Origin: Sediminibacterium goheungense
Lineage (GTDB): Bacteria; Bacteroidota; Bacteroidia; Chitinophagales; Chitinophagaceae
Assembly (NCBI RefSeq): GCF_004361915.1
Contig: NZ_SNWP01000010.1
Coordinates: 1,204,050-1,268,049, forward strand
DNA: 64,000 bases
Direction: 5' to 3'
Under the pieces are notes generated by a model. The model made no database searches and had not been told where the DNA came from. It worked only from the letters and a program-made list of their open reading frames with translations. Of this stretch, positions 35,078 through 42,561 are shown piece after piece. Position 1 is the stretch's first letter. Each line of letters opens with the position of its first letter. The position numbers and the translations under genes were made by a program.

Positions 35078-36079
35078 TCAGATTACCTGAAACCCATGCG
35101 CGTATGGGTCTTCATCATCAATGATAATGGTATTATACCCCGTTACAATGGCCCAGCCTTCGATGCTTGGCACAATGGCAGGCTGACCATTTACAGTTGT
35201 TTCTGCTTCAATTCTTCCAGTGAAAGTGGAACCGATGATACTTTCATGAATAAATTCATCGCCTTTTTTCAGTTTCCCTTTCGCATACCATTGCGCCATT
35301 CTTGCCGAAGTACCGGTTCCGCAGGGAGATCGGTCTATGGCTTTATCACCATAGAAAACTGCATTACGTGCGGTAGATGATGATGACAATGTTTTACCTG
35401 TCCATAAAAGATGACTCAAGCCCTTGATATTTTCATTCTCCGGATGAATGAAAGTATATTTCTCATTCAATCTTTTTCTGCAAACACGGCTCCATGAAAT
35501 GAGTTGATCAGCGGTATGATTTTCAATGCCGGTAAAATTGGTTTGCGGGTCTACAATAGCATAAAAATTTCCACCATAAGCAACATCTACTTTAATGGGA
35601 CCGAGATCCGGACATTCCACTTCGAGATCAGCTGCATACAAGAAAGCAGGTACATTGGTTAGTTTTACCGACTTTACTTTTTTACCCTCCTGCTTGTATT
35701 CAATCAGTACCAATCCGGCAGGTGTTTCAATTCTGAGCTGACCGGGTTGTTTGGGTATTACCAATCCTTCTTCAATAGCGATGGTTATGGTTCCGATGGT
35801 ACCATGGCCACACATAGGTAAGCAGCCGCTTGTTTCAATAAACAATACACCAATATCATTTTGCAGATCATGTGGTGGATACAATATGCTCCCACTCATC
35901 ATATCATGACCTCTTGGCTCAAACATTAACCCCTTTCTGATCCAATCATATTCTGCGAGAAAATGCAGTCTTTTTTCCATCATGGAGTTTCCTTGCAGTA
36001 AGGGTCCGCCACCTGCTACAAGACGAACAGGGTTACCACAGGTATGTGCATCTATGCAGAAAAATTTTTTATGTGCCAT
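35078..36079 (-). CDS. 4-hydroxyproline 2-epimerase
   Basis: A 333-residue proline-racemase-family enzyme starting at MAHKKFFCIDAHTCGNP (36079). Both catalytic cysteines are present, in LPMCGHGTIG and DRSPCGTGTSAR. This Cys/Cys pair is required for racemase or epimerase activity; trans-3-hydroxyproline dehydratases have Thr at the second position. The N-terminal CIDAHTCGNPVRLV is the form I associate with hydroxyproline epimerases. It converts trans-4-hydroxy-L-proline to cis-4-hydroxy-D-proline. The gene lies 23 bases after the semialdehyde dehydrogenase stop. Confidence 0.94.
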   Translation of the reverse strand: MAHKKFFCIDAHTCGNPVRLVAGGGPLLQGNSMMEKRLHFLAEYDWIRKGLMFEPRGHDMMSGSILYPPHDLQNDIGVLFIETSGCLPMCGHGTIGTITIAIEEGLVIPKQPGQLRIETPAGLVLIEYKQEGKKVKSVKLTNVPAFLYAADLEVECPDLGPIKVDVAYGGNFYAIVDPQTNFTGIENHTADQLISWSRVCRKRLNEKYTFIHPENENIKGLSHLLWTGKTLSSSSTARNAVFYGDKAIDRSPCGTGTSARMAQWYAKGKLKKGDEFIHESIIGSTFTGRIEAETTVNGQPAIVPSIEGWAIVTGYNTIIIDDEDPYAHGFQVI

Positions 36080-36102
36080 TTTGTTAATCGTCAAATTGAA
36101 TA

Positions 36103-37692
36103 CTATACGATCGCGTCTCGGGTATATACACCGTTAACTTTACGCATGATACCGGCTTCGTTTGCATTCTGCAGGTAAACAGGCAATAAATGTTGTGGGC
36201 AGTCCTGGTAACAAACCGGACGAACAAATCTTCTGATGGCCTCCGTTCCTACGGAAGTAGTTCTGGCATCTGTTGTAGATGGGAACGGTCCTCCGTGTAC
36301 CATAGCATGACAAACCTCAACACCGGTAGGAACATTGTTGAAGATGAGCCTACCTACTTTTTGCTGTAAAATATCAATCGTTGCTGTAAATGCAGTCAGT
36401 TCTTCGGTGGTACCGAATAAAGAACCGGTTAACTGTCCGTGTAAACTATTCAATGCTGCTTCGAGTTCTGTTTTATCCTCACAGATTACCAGCATGGAGC
36501 AGGGGCCAAACACTTCATCCTGTAAAGATGGGTTCACCATAAAATCAGTAGCAGACACAGCGAATAAGGTGGGACTTGCTTTATAAGATGTCGACTCATC
36601 GTTACCTGAATACAACTCTTTTACACCTGCTACCTGTTTCACTTTGTTACGGTCCTTATAATAACTTGTACAGATAGCCTGATTGAGCATAGTACCAGCC
36701 GCAGCGTTCGATAAAGCACTGACCAGTGATTCAGCAAAAGTATCGGCTGCCTGCGACTTGATTACAAATAACAATCCGGGATTGGTACAGAACTGACCAA
36801 CACCCAAAGTCATGGAGGCGGCAATCGCTGCTGCTGTTTCATTGGTTTTAGCAGCCAGTGTTTCAGGTAAAAGCACCACCGGATTAATGCTGCTCATTTC
36901 GGCATATAACGGAATCGGTTCTTTTCTCTTTTGTGTAACAGTAGCATACAATGCCATACCTGCCCGGTATGAGCCGGTAAAACCAATGGCTTTTACCGCA
37001 GGTTCCATTGCCAGTCTTTGTCCCAGTGTAGCGCCTTCTCCATTTAAAGAGGAGAATACACCATCGGGCATACCGGTTTTTTTAGCAGCAGCCTGTATAG
37101 CAGATGCCATCAGTTCATTGGTACCCCCATGTGAGCTGTGGGCTTTTACAATAACCGGGCAACCTGAAGCGAGTGCCGAAGCTGTATCGCCACCAGCGGT
37201 AGAAAAGGCAAAAGGAAAATTACTGGCTGCAAATACAACTACAGGACCAACAGGTTGTAAAAGCCTGCGAATATCAGACCTCGGTAAAGGTTTCCTGTCT
37301 GGCAGTGCTGTATCAATGACTGCGTCGGCCCATGAACCTTCTCTCAGTAAAGCTGCAAAGAGTTTTAACTGATTCATGGTTCTGTCTCGCTCACCTGTTA
37401 AGCGTGCAAGTGGCAGGCCGCTTTCGAGATGGGTTCTTTCCAGTAAAGTATCGCCGATCTGTAAAATTTCTTCAGCAATGGTTTCCAGAAAAACAGCACG
37501 CTGTTGAAAACTGGTTTTACTGTAAATGCCAAAAGCAGCTACCGCTTTGGCGATAGCTGCTTCGATCTCTTCGTCTGTTGCTATATGAAATGATCCGGGA
37601 AGTGTTGCTCCCTGGAGGGTACTGAATGACTGATAGGTTTCAGTCCCTTTTTTGGTTGTATCGAATCCGATTACATTATGCCCATGCAGCAT
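36103..37692 (-). CDS. 2,5-dioxovalerate (ketoglutarate semialdehyde) dehydrogenase
   Basis: A 529-residue aldehyde dehydrogenase of the KGSADH type. It opens with MLHGHNVIGFD, carries the cofactor region GPVVVFAASNFPFAFS and the Glu block (EMSSINPVV). The catalytic Cys is in GVGQFCTNPGL. These are the forms found in ketoglutarate semialdehyde dehydrogenases. The enzyme oxidises 2-oxoglutarate semialdehyde to 2-oxoglutarate, the last step of hydroxyproline breakdown; the same enzyme also ends the Weimberg-type pentose routes, of which no other sign is seen here. The start overlaps the DapA-like gene by 17 bases, so the two are probably coupled. Confidence 0.93.
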   Translation of the reverse strand: MLHGHNVIGFDTTKKGTETYQSFSTLQGATLPGSFHIATDEEIEAAIAKAVAAFGIYSKTSFQQRAVFLETIAEEILQIGDTLLERTHLESGLPLARLTGERDRTMNQLKLFAALLREGSWADAVIDTALPDRKPLPRSDIRRLLQPVGPVVVFAASNFPFAFSTAGGDTASALASGCPVIVKAHSSHGGTNELMASAIQAAAKKTGMPDGVFSSLNGEGATLGQRLAMEPAVKAIGFTGSYRAGMALYATVTQKRKEPIPLYAEMSSINPVVLLPETLAAKTNETAAAIAASMTLGVGQFCTNPGLLFVIKSQAADTFAESLVSALSNAAAGTMLNQAICTSYYKDRNKVKQVAGVKELYSGNDESTSYKASPTLFAVSATDFMVNPSLQDEVFGPCSMLVICEDKTELEAALNSLHGQLTGSLFGTTEELTAFTATIDILQQKVGRLIFNNVPTGVEVCHAMVHGGPFPSTTDARTTSVGTEAIRRFVRPVCYQDCPQHLLPVYLQNANEAGIMRKVNGVYTRDAIV

Positions 37693-38620
37693 CCTTCTTA
37701 TGTTTCAGGTTTAAATAATCTGGCAATACAGGACGTGCTGCCAGTGCTTTCTCAATAACAGCAGTTACTGCTTTCAATTCTTCACCTTCAAGTGGTAAAC
37801 GTGGCGCTCTTACATGCGCTGTACCAATACCGGTATGTTGTGCAGCAAGTTTGATATACTGAACCAGTTTTGGATGAATATCCAATTCCAGCACAGGCAG
37901 GAACCAACGATAAATTTTAAGCGCTTCATCAATCATGCCTGCTTTCACCAAACGATAAATAGCAACGGTTTCAGCCGGGAAAGCATCCACCAGACCAGCT
38001 ACCCAGCCATCGGCGCCCATACAAAGGCTTTCCATAGCCAGCGGATCAACACCGGTAAGCACACTGAAACGATTACCAAAACGGTTAATCATCCGTGTTA
38101 CATTCGACACATCACGTGTTGACTCTTTTACTGCCTGAATATTTTTATATGGCATCATTGCTTCGAACATATCCAGTGTAACCATGATTTTATAATCAAC
38201 CGGATTATTGTATATCATGATAGGTAGAGATGTATTCGTAGCTACCGCTTTGAAGTATTCTAAGGTTTCTTTACTATCTGCATTGTAACGCATGGGAGGC
38301 AATAACATCAATCCATCTGCACCATTCGTTTCAGAATCCTGCGCCAGCTGTATGGCCGCTTTAGTGGTTTGTTCTGCTATATTAATTATAACAGGAAAAT
38401 CTCCGGGTACTATCTCTTTTGAAAAGAATAATAAGTCTCTTTTTTCTTCATTCGACAAAGAACTTGCTTCGCCTAAAGAACCACCAAGAATAATACCATC
38501 TACACCCGCATCCATCTGGGCTTGTAAGTTGATTTTGTACACATCAAAATCAACAGAGTCATCTGCTTTAAATGGAGTGAGTAGTGCCGGATAAACACCT
38601 TTCCATGTTACATTAGCCAT
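37676..38620 (-). CDS. DapA-family pyrroline-4-hydroxy-2-carboxylate deaminase
   Basis: A 314-residue TIM-barrel lyase of the DHDPS/NAL family. The start ANVTWKGVYPALLTPF, the pattern GGSLGEASSLS (the GTTGE-type loop), IMIYNNPVDY with its Tyr, and the Schiff-base Lys in NIQAVKESTRD are all seen. Lysine synthesis is unlikely because the gene leads a hydroxyproline operon; there it would deaminate pyrroline-4-hydroxy-2-carboxylate to 2-oxoglutarate semialdehyde. It is the first gene of the operon, with a possible -7 box 21 bases upstream and a 650-base non-coding region before a divergent AraC-type regulator. Confidence 0.9.
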   Translation of the reverse strand: MANVTWKGVYPALLTPFKADDSVDFDVYKINLQAQMDAGVDGIILGGSLGEASSLSNEEKRDLLFFSKEIVPGDFPVIINIAEQTTKAAIQLAQDSETNGADGLMLLPPMRYNADSKETLEYFKAVATNTSLPIMIYNNPVDYKIMVTLDMFEAMMPYKNIQAVKESTRDVSNVTRMINRFGNRFSVLTGVDPLAMESLCMGADGWVAGLVDAFPAETVAIYRLVKAGMIDEALKIYRWFLPVLELDIHPKLVQYIKLAAQHTGIGTAHVRAPRLPLEGEELKAVTAVIEKALAARPVLPDYLNLKHKKDAAWA

Positions 38621-38640
38621 ACTGATTAATTTAATAAAAG

Positions 38641-38648
38641 CAAAACTA
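38641..38648 (-). promoter_or_regulatory. possible -7 box of the hydroxyproline operon
   Basis: On the minus strand TAGTTTTG fits TAnnTTTG and lies 20 bases before the ATG at 38620. No TTG is seen at the right distance, so an activator may be needed. Confidence 0.4.
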
Positions 38649-38717
38649 ACAGGTAGTTTACAGTGCTTGTTTTTCTGTATTAATAAATTCTATACCGATT
38701 TTAACTGTTTTTATTGG

Positions 38718-38728
38718 TGTTGACAACA
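38718..38728. promoter_or_regulatory. palindrome TGTTGACAACA
   Basis: An 11-base odd palindrome (five paired bases on each side), about 100 bases upstream of the hydroxyproline operon start. A candidate regulator site; the binder is unknown. Confidence 0.35.
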
Positions 38729-38827
38729 ATCAGGTTATTATACCCATCGTAGAGCCTGATCCCTATGAAAACATTGTACCTTTTATCATTTGACTGAAAG
38801 AATAAAATACGGCAATTAACGATTGCG

Positions 38828-38839
38828 GAAGCATGCTTC
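38828..38839. promoter_or_regulatory. perfect 12-base palindrome GAAGCATGCTTC
   Basis: A perfect even palindrome in the divergent control region, about 210 bases upstream of the operon start. It may be an operator or chance. Confidence 0.35.
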
Positions 38840-39054
38840 GCCAAACTGTGTTACCGTTCATTATTACTACTTCAGTATTACTGACTGACACAACCTTTTT
38901 GACTTCGATTCAAGAAGGCTCATTTTCAGCCTTATCCGAAAATGTCATTCCACTACTGGTAGTAAAAGATACCTGATACTACACGTTTTTTCTCCACTCC
39001 CCGGATGCGGTCATGAAAATTAAATGCACCTGTTCAAATATATAAAAAAATAAA

Positions 39055-39072
39055 CGTTATTTTGACACTAAA
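39055..39072. promoter_or_regulatory. AraR-like operator upstream of the hydroxyproline regulator
   Basis: CGTTATTTTGACACTAAA matches the araB site TGTTAATTTGACACGAAT at 14 of 18 positions, with the TTTGACAC half intact and the other half degenerate. It lies about 200 bases before the araC-type ATG. Confidence 0.35.
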
Positions 39073-39270
39073 TATACCCCATTGGAGTTATACGACAAAT
39101 AATAAAATCAGTAGATTGATGGAAAATGGTGTTATGGTTAACAAATAGAGCTAAATTATATGTGAAAATTAAGCAGCACATCTAATATCTTAACTGTCTA
39201 TTTATACTTTAACACAGACAAGAGATAATATTGGTTATTACTATGTCAGAATCTTGATAACCCCCTATCC

Positions 39271-40173
39271 ATGAAAGTTTTACAGTTTACCATACCGGTT
39301 CCAGGTGATAAAAATATCATCGTACAACACGACCTCCTGCCGTATTTTTATCCGCATCTACACAGGCATGATGAGATCCAGCTTACCTGGATACAGAAAG
39401 GAGAAGGCACCCTTGTAGTCGATAATAACATGTACCCCTTTGGCCCTAACGAAATCTATTATCTTGGAGCCAACCAGCCGCATGTATTTAAAAGCGATCC
39501 CATGTACTTCTCGCCAAAAAGCAAAAGAAAAGTACAAGCCATAACCATTCACTTTAATCCACATGGCAAACTTGCCTCCCTTTTTGATCTGGCAGAAATG
39601 AAACATATCCAGACCTTTCTTCAGAAACATAATAATGGATTTGTAGTTCCTTCAGAGCAGGTTTCAGATATATCACATAAAATCCAGTTGGTGAGCAAAA
39701 GCTCAGGTACCGACCAGATGATTGCCTTTATTGATTTATTTAAAAAATTTACTTCCATACCGAGACTGAAAGAATTGTCGAGTATATCAAATCTTACTAC
39801 TGTTAGCGAGCACGATGGTATCAGGCTGAGTCATATTTACCATTATATAATGGCGAATTATGCAAAAAATATTACACTGGAAGATGTGGCACAACAGGCG
39901 CATATGACACCACAGGCTTTTTGCCGTTACTTCAAAAAAAGAACCTTACACACATTTGTATCCTTCCTGAATGAAGTTCGTATCAATGAAGCCTGTAAGA
40001 AATTAACAACCGGCGACAGCGATAGTACCAGTATTTCAACTATCGCTTACAATTGCGGATTTAATACAGTTACGAATTTTAACCGTGTATTCAAAACTGT
40101 TATCGGGAAGTCGCCAAGCGAATATGTGGATGACTATTTCAGAAGTACTTATGAGGAAAATACCACTGTATAG
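39271..40173 (+). CDS. AraC-family regulator, likely of hydroxyproline use
   Basis: A 300-residue regulator with an N-terminal cupin (residues 15-120, HRHDEIQLTWIQKGEGTLVVDNNMYPF, then GANQPHVFKSD) and a C-terminal double helix-turn-helix from about residue 190 (ITLEDVAQQAHMTPQAFCRYFKKR, then ISTIAYNCGFNTVTNFNRVFK and GKSPSEYV). The cupin would bind a small ligand. It is divergent from the hydroxyproline operon across 650 bases, so it is probably its activator and hydroxyproline or a breakdown product its effector (inference). A word-repeat palindrome follows the stop. Confidence 0.93.
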   Translation: MKVLQFTIPVPGDKNIIVQHDLLPYFYPHLHRHDEIQLTWIQKGEGTLVVDNNMYPFGPNEIYYLGANQPHVFKSDPMYFSPKSKRKVQAITIHFNPHGKLASLFDLAEMKHIQTFLQKHNNGFVVPSEQVSDISHKIQLVSKSSGTDQMIAFIDLFKKFTSIPRLKELSSISNLTTVSEHDGIRLSHIYHYIMANYAKNITLEDVAQQAHMTPQAFCRYFKKRTLHTFVSFLNEVRINEACKKLTTGDSDSTSISTIAYNCGFNTVTNFNRVFKTVIGKSPSEYVDDYFRSTYEENTTV

Positions 40174-40188
40174 CAAAGGCATGATCTA

Positions 40189-40269
40189 TTAGCTTTTAGG
40201 CTTTAGCTAATTTGCTTCCACAAGCAAATCATCACTTTACCTGGAAAAGGCTAAGAGCTAAAAGCTTAG
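40189..40269. repeat. word-repeat palindrome (word AGCTTTTAG)
   Basis: The left arm 40189-40210 holds two variants of the AGCTTTTAG word. The right arm 40249-40269 holds inverted variants, and a TTTGCTT/AAGCAAA pair sits between them. It fills the gap between two convergent genes and reaches into the stop codon of the S9 peptidase gene. Confidence 0.6.
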
Positions 40270-42554
40270 TCCTCCGTTGCCAACTCATCCGTATTTCGAT
40301 CGGGCGGATCAACGCCTAATAAACTCTTCACAAAGAAATCTCTTTTCTTAGCGCGTCCATAAGGCCCGCCATCACTATGGCCCATACCGGGTACTGCCAG
40401 AAAATCAAATGTTTTCTTTGCTTTGATCAAGGCGTCTGCCACTCGGTAAGTTGACTCAGGGGGTACATTGGTATCTGCTTCTCCAACGATTAACAATAAT
40501 TTCCCTTTGAGCTTATGTGCATTGGTAATATTCGATTGCTCGTCATAATGCTTCCCAATCGGATAACCCATCCACTGCTCATTCCACCATTGTTTATCTA
40601 CCCTGTTATCATGGCAACCACAAGCCGATACAGCAGCTTTGTACCACATAGGATGAAACAATAAGCCTCCTAATGAGTTTTGTCCGCCTGCCGATGTACC
40701 ATACAAACCTACTCTGGTAGTATCAGCCTGTGGATATTTTGCTGCCATAGCGCGCATCCAGGCGATACGATCGGGAAAACCTGCATCGGCAAGGTTTTTC
40801 CAGCATACATCATGAAAGGCTTTTGATCGATTGGCAGTACCCATACCATCAATCTGCACCACGATAAAACCGAGCTCTGCCATGCTTTGCATTTCACCAA
40901 ATGCGGAAAAAGATTTTGGTACAAAAGCATCCTGCGGACCGGCATAAATATTCTCAATAATCGGGTAACGTTTTTTAGGATCAAAATCAGACGGGCGGCA
41001 GATAATACCCCAGATATCGGTTACACCATCCCTTCCCTTCGCATGAAAAGGTTCTGGCAATCTGAAACCAGCTGCTACATGTTTACTGATATCGGCCTTC
41101 TCCAGTTCCATCAGTTGTTTGCCATCTGATACACGTCCCAGCACAGAAACAGGCGCCTGATCTACCGTTGAATAAGTATCTACAAAATATTGTTTATCCG
41201 GCGACCAGGTTATACGATGGTTAAACCCGGGTTTGGTAAGCGTCACCATATTTTTCCCATCAAACCCAATACGGTAATAATGCAGGAAATAAGGATCTTC
41301 ACCTTTGTTCATCCCACTTGCCTGGAACCAGATTTCTCTTTTCTTTACATCCACACTATCTACCGAACGGACTACCCATTCTCCCTTTGTAACCACATTT
41401 TTAATGGTGGCATTTTTGGCATCCACCAGGTAAATATGTCGCCATCCATCTTTTTCTGTAACCCATAAAATTTCTGAAGTCTCAGGAAGATAATAGGTGA
41501 AAATCCGCTGCTCATAAATAAATGTGCTGGTTTGCTCATCTACAATGTTACGCGTACTGCCATCAACTGCATTTACTTCAATGATCCTGAAACGCTGGTG
41601 ACCACGATCCACTCTTTCAAACATAAAGTGATCATTGTCTCCTTTGTTCCAGTTGATTTTGGGAGCATCAAAGAAATCAATGATATCTGTTTTTACTTTA
41701 ACAACCGCTTTATCCACTACTTTGATCAGGAACATTTCATAGGTTGAAAAATCATCTCCCGGTTGTTTATAAGGACGCTCTTTCATTTCGCCACGTGTGG
41801 TGCCTGGAACTGAAGTGAGCACATAATAAACAGGTTTATCCACTACACGTTTTATTTTGTAGGCAATCAGGTATTTGCCATCCGGCGACCATGTAATATC
41901 ACCATAAGGCAATGCTGAAGTTCCGTCATTCGTGTATTGAACAGCAGGCCCTCCGCCCACAGGCTCCAGATAGATATTGTTATCTTTTACAGATACATTC
42001 CATTGGTTATCGGGCGATGTTCTGGCGCTTCTGTTACGCTGCCAGCGTCCCGCGACACGGGTTAGCGATGGATAGTCTGTTTTATCTACCGGTAAAGAAT
42101 CAATTTTTGTGGTAGCATAAGTCGACAGGTCCACATCAAAAAATGTACGACCGAGAGATATAGCCAGTTTTTTTCCATCAGGATATAAATAAGCATTCCT
42201 GATAGGTAAACGGTTGGCTTCTGCAGCCTTACCCTGTACTGAACTGATGGCTGCAGCCATTTTAGCTGCATCAAATAACGGACGCTTTATATTTTTTACC
42301 GGATCAACATACAGGTATTCAGACTGGCTGTCGGGCATTGCATTCCGGTACCAAAAAGCAGAGGGACCGCTCCAGTTAGGTGTTACACTCAATTTGAATG
42401 CCGTTCGACGCGCCAGACTATCACGTTGATCTGCGACTTTATATCTTGTAAGCATCTCATTCCGGGAAGGGGCATAAGATGGTAAGGGCTTTTGCTGTGC
42501 AGTCAGTGTACTTATTACCGCAAACAAAGATGTTAAGAGTAACAACGGCTTCAT
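40266..42554 (-). CDS. S9 family peptidase, DPP4-like
   Basis: A 762-residue exported serine peptidase with a signal peptide ending near residue 19 (LTAQ). The N-terminal DPPIV-type beta-propeller (about 60-500, with TWSPDGKYLIAYK) is followed by an alpha/beta-hydrolase. The catalytic triad is visible: Ser621 in YGTSAGGQ, Asp694 in GEADTNVPP and His726 in GMGHSDGG. DPP4-type enzymes cut after a penultimate Pro (or Ala, and often Hyp). It is the last gene of the operon GH127-GH51-S9, starting 7 bases after GH51. A Pro/Hyp-cutting peptidase beside two arabinofuranosidases fits the use of hydroxyproline-rich glycopeptides. Confidence 0.92.
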   Translation of the reverse strand: MKPLLLLTSLFAVISTLTAQQKPLPSYAPSRNEMLTRYKVADQRDSLARRTAFKLSVTPNWSGPSAFWYRNAMPDSQSEYLYVDPVKNIKRPLFDAAKMAAAISSVQGKAAEANRLPIRNAYLYPDGKKLAISLGRTFFDVDLSTYATTKIDSLPVDKTDYPSLTRVAGRWQRNRSARTSPDNQWNVSVKDNNIYLEPVGGGPAVQYTNDGTSALPYGDITWSPDGKYLIAYKIKRVVDKPVYYVLTSVPGTTRGEMKERPYKQPGDDFSTYEMFLIKVVDKAVVKVKTDIIDFFDAPKINWNKGDNDHFMFERVDRGHQRFRIIEVNAVDGSTRNIVDEQTSTFIYEQRIFTYYLPETSEILWVTEKDGWRHIYLVDAKNATIKNVVTKGEWVVRSVDSVDVKKREIWFQASGMNKGEDPYFLHYYRIGFDGKNMVTLTKPGFNHRITWSPDKQYFVDTYSTVDQAPVSVLGRVSDGKQLMELEKADISKHVAAGFRLPEPFHAKGRDGVTDIWGIICRPSDFDPKKRYPIIENIYAGPQDAFVPKSFSAFGEMQSMAELGFIVVQIDGMGTANRSKAFHDVCWKNLADAGFPDRIAWMRAMAAKYPQADTTRVGLYGTSAGGQNSLGGLLFHPMWYKAAVSACGCHDNRVDKQWWNEQWMGYPIGKHYDEQSNITNAHKLKGKLLLIVGEADTNVPPESTYRVADALIKAKKTFDFLAVPGMGHSDGGPYGRAKKRDFFVKSLLGVDPPDRNTDELATED

Positions 42555-42561
42555 TGGGTTG

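Larger units (their letters stand above)
38621..39270. other. 650-base control region between the hydroxyproline operon and araC-type gene
   Basis: No gene is seen. It holds a possible -7 box for the operon (38641-38648), two palindromes (38718-38728 and 38828-38839), one AraR-like site (39055-39072) and a dyad with the ATACCCC core (39074-39088). The length is large for a simple divergent promoter pair. A decayed gene or a small RNA cannot be excluded. Confidence 0.6.

Noticed and set aside
35078-36079. trans-3-hydroxyproline dehydratase
   Set aside because: Both catalytic positions are Cys (MCGHG and SPCGTG). Dehydratases have Thr at the second position.
37676-38620. Lysine-pathway dihydrodipicolinate synthase (dapA)
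   Set aside because: The fold is right, but the gene leads a hydroxyproline operon beside epimerase, oxidase and ketoglutarate semialdehyde dehydrogenase, so the deaminase role is far more likely.
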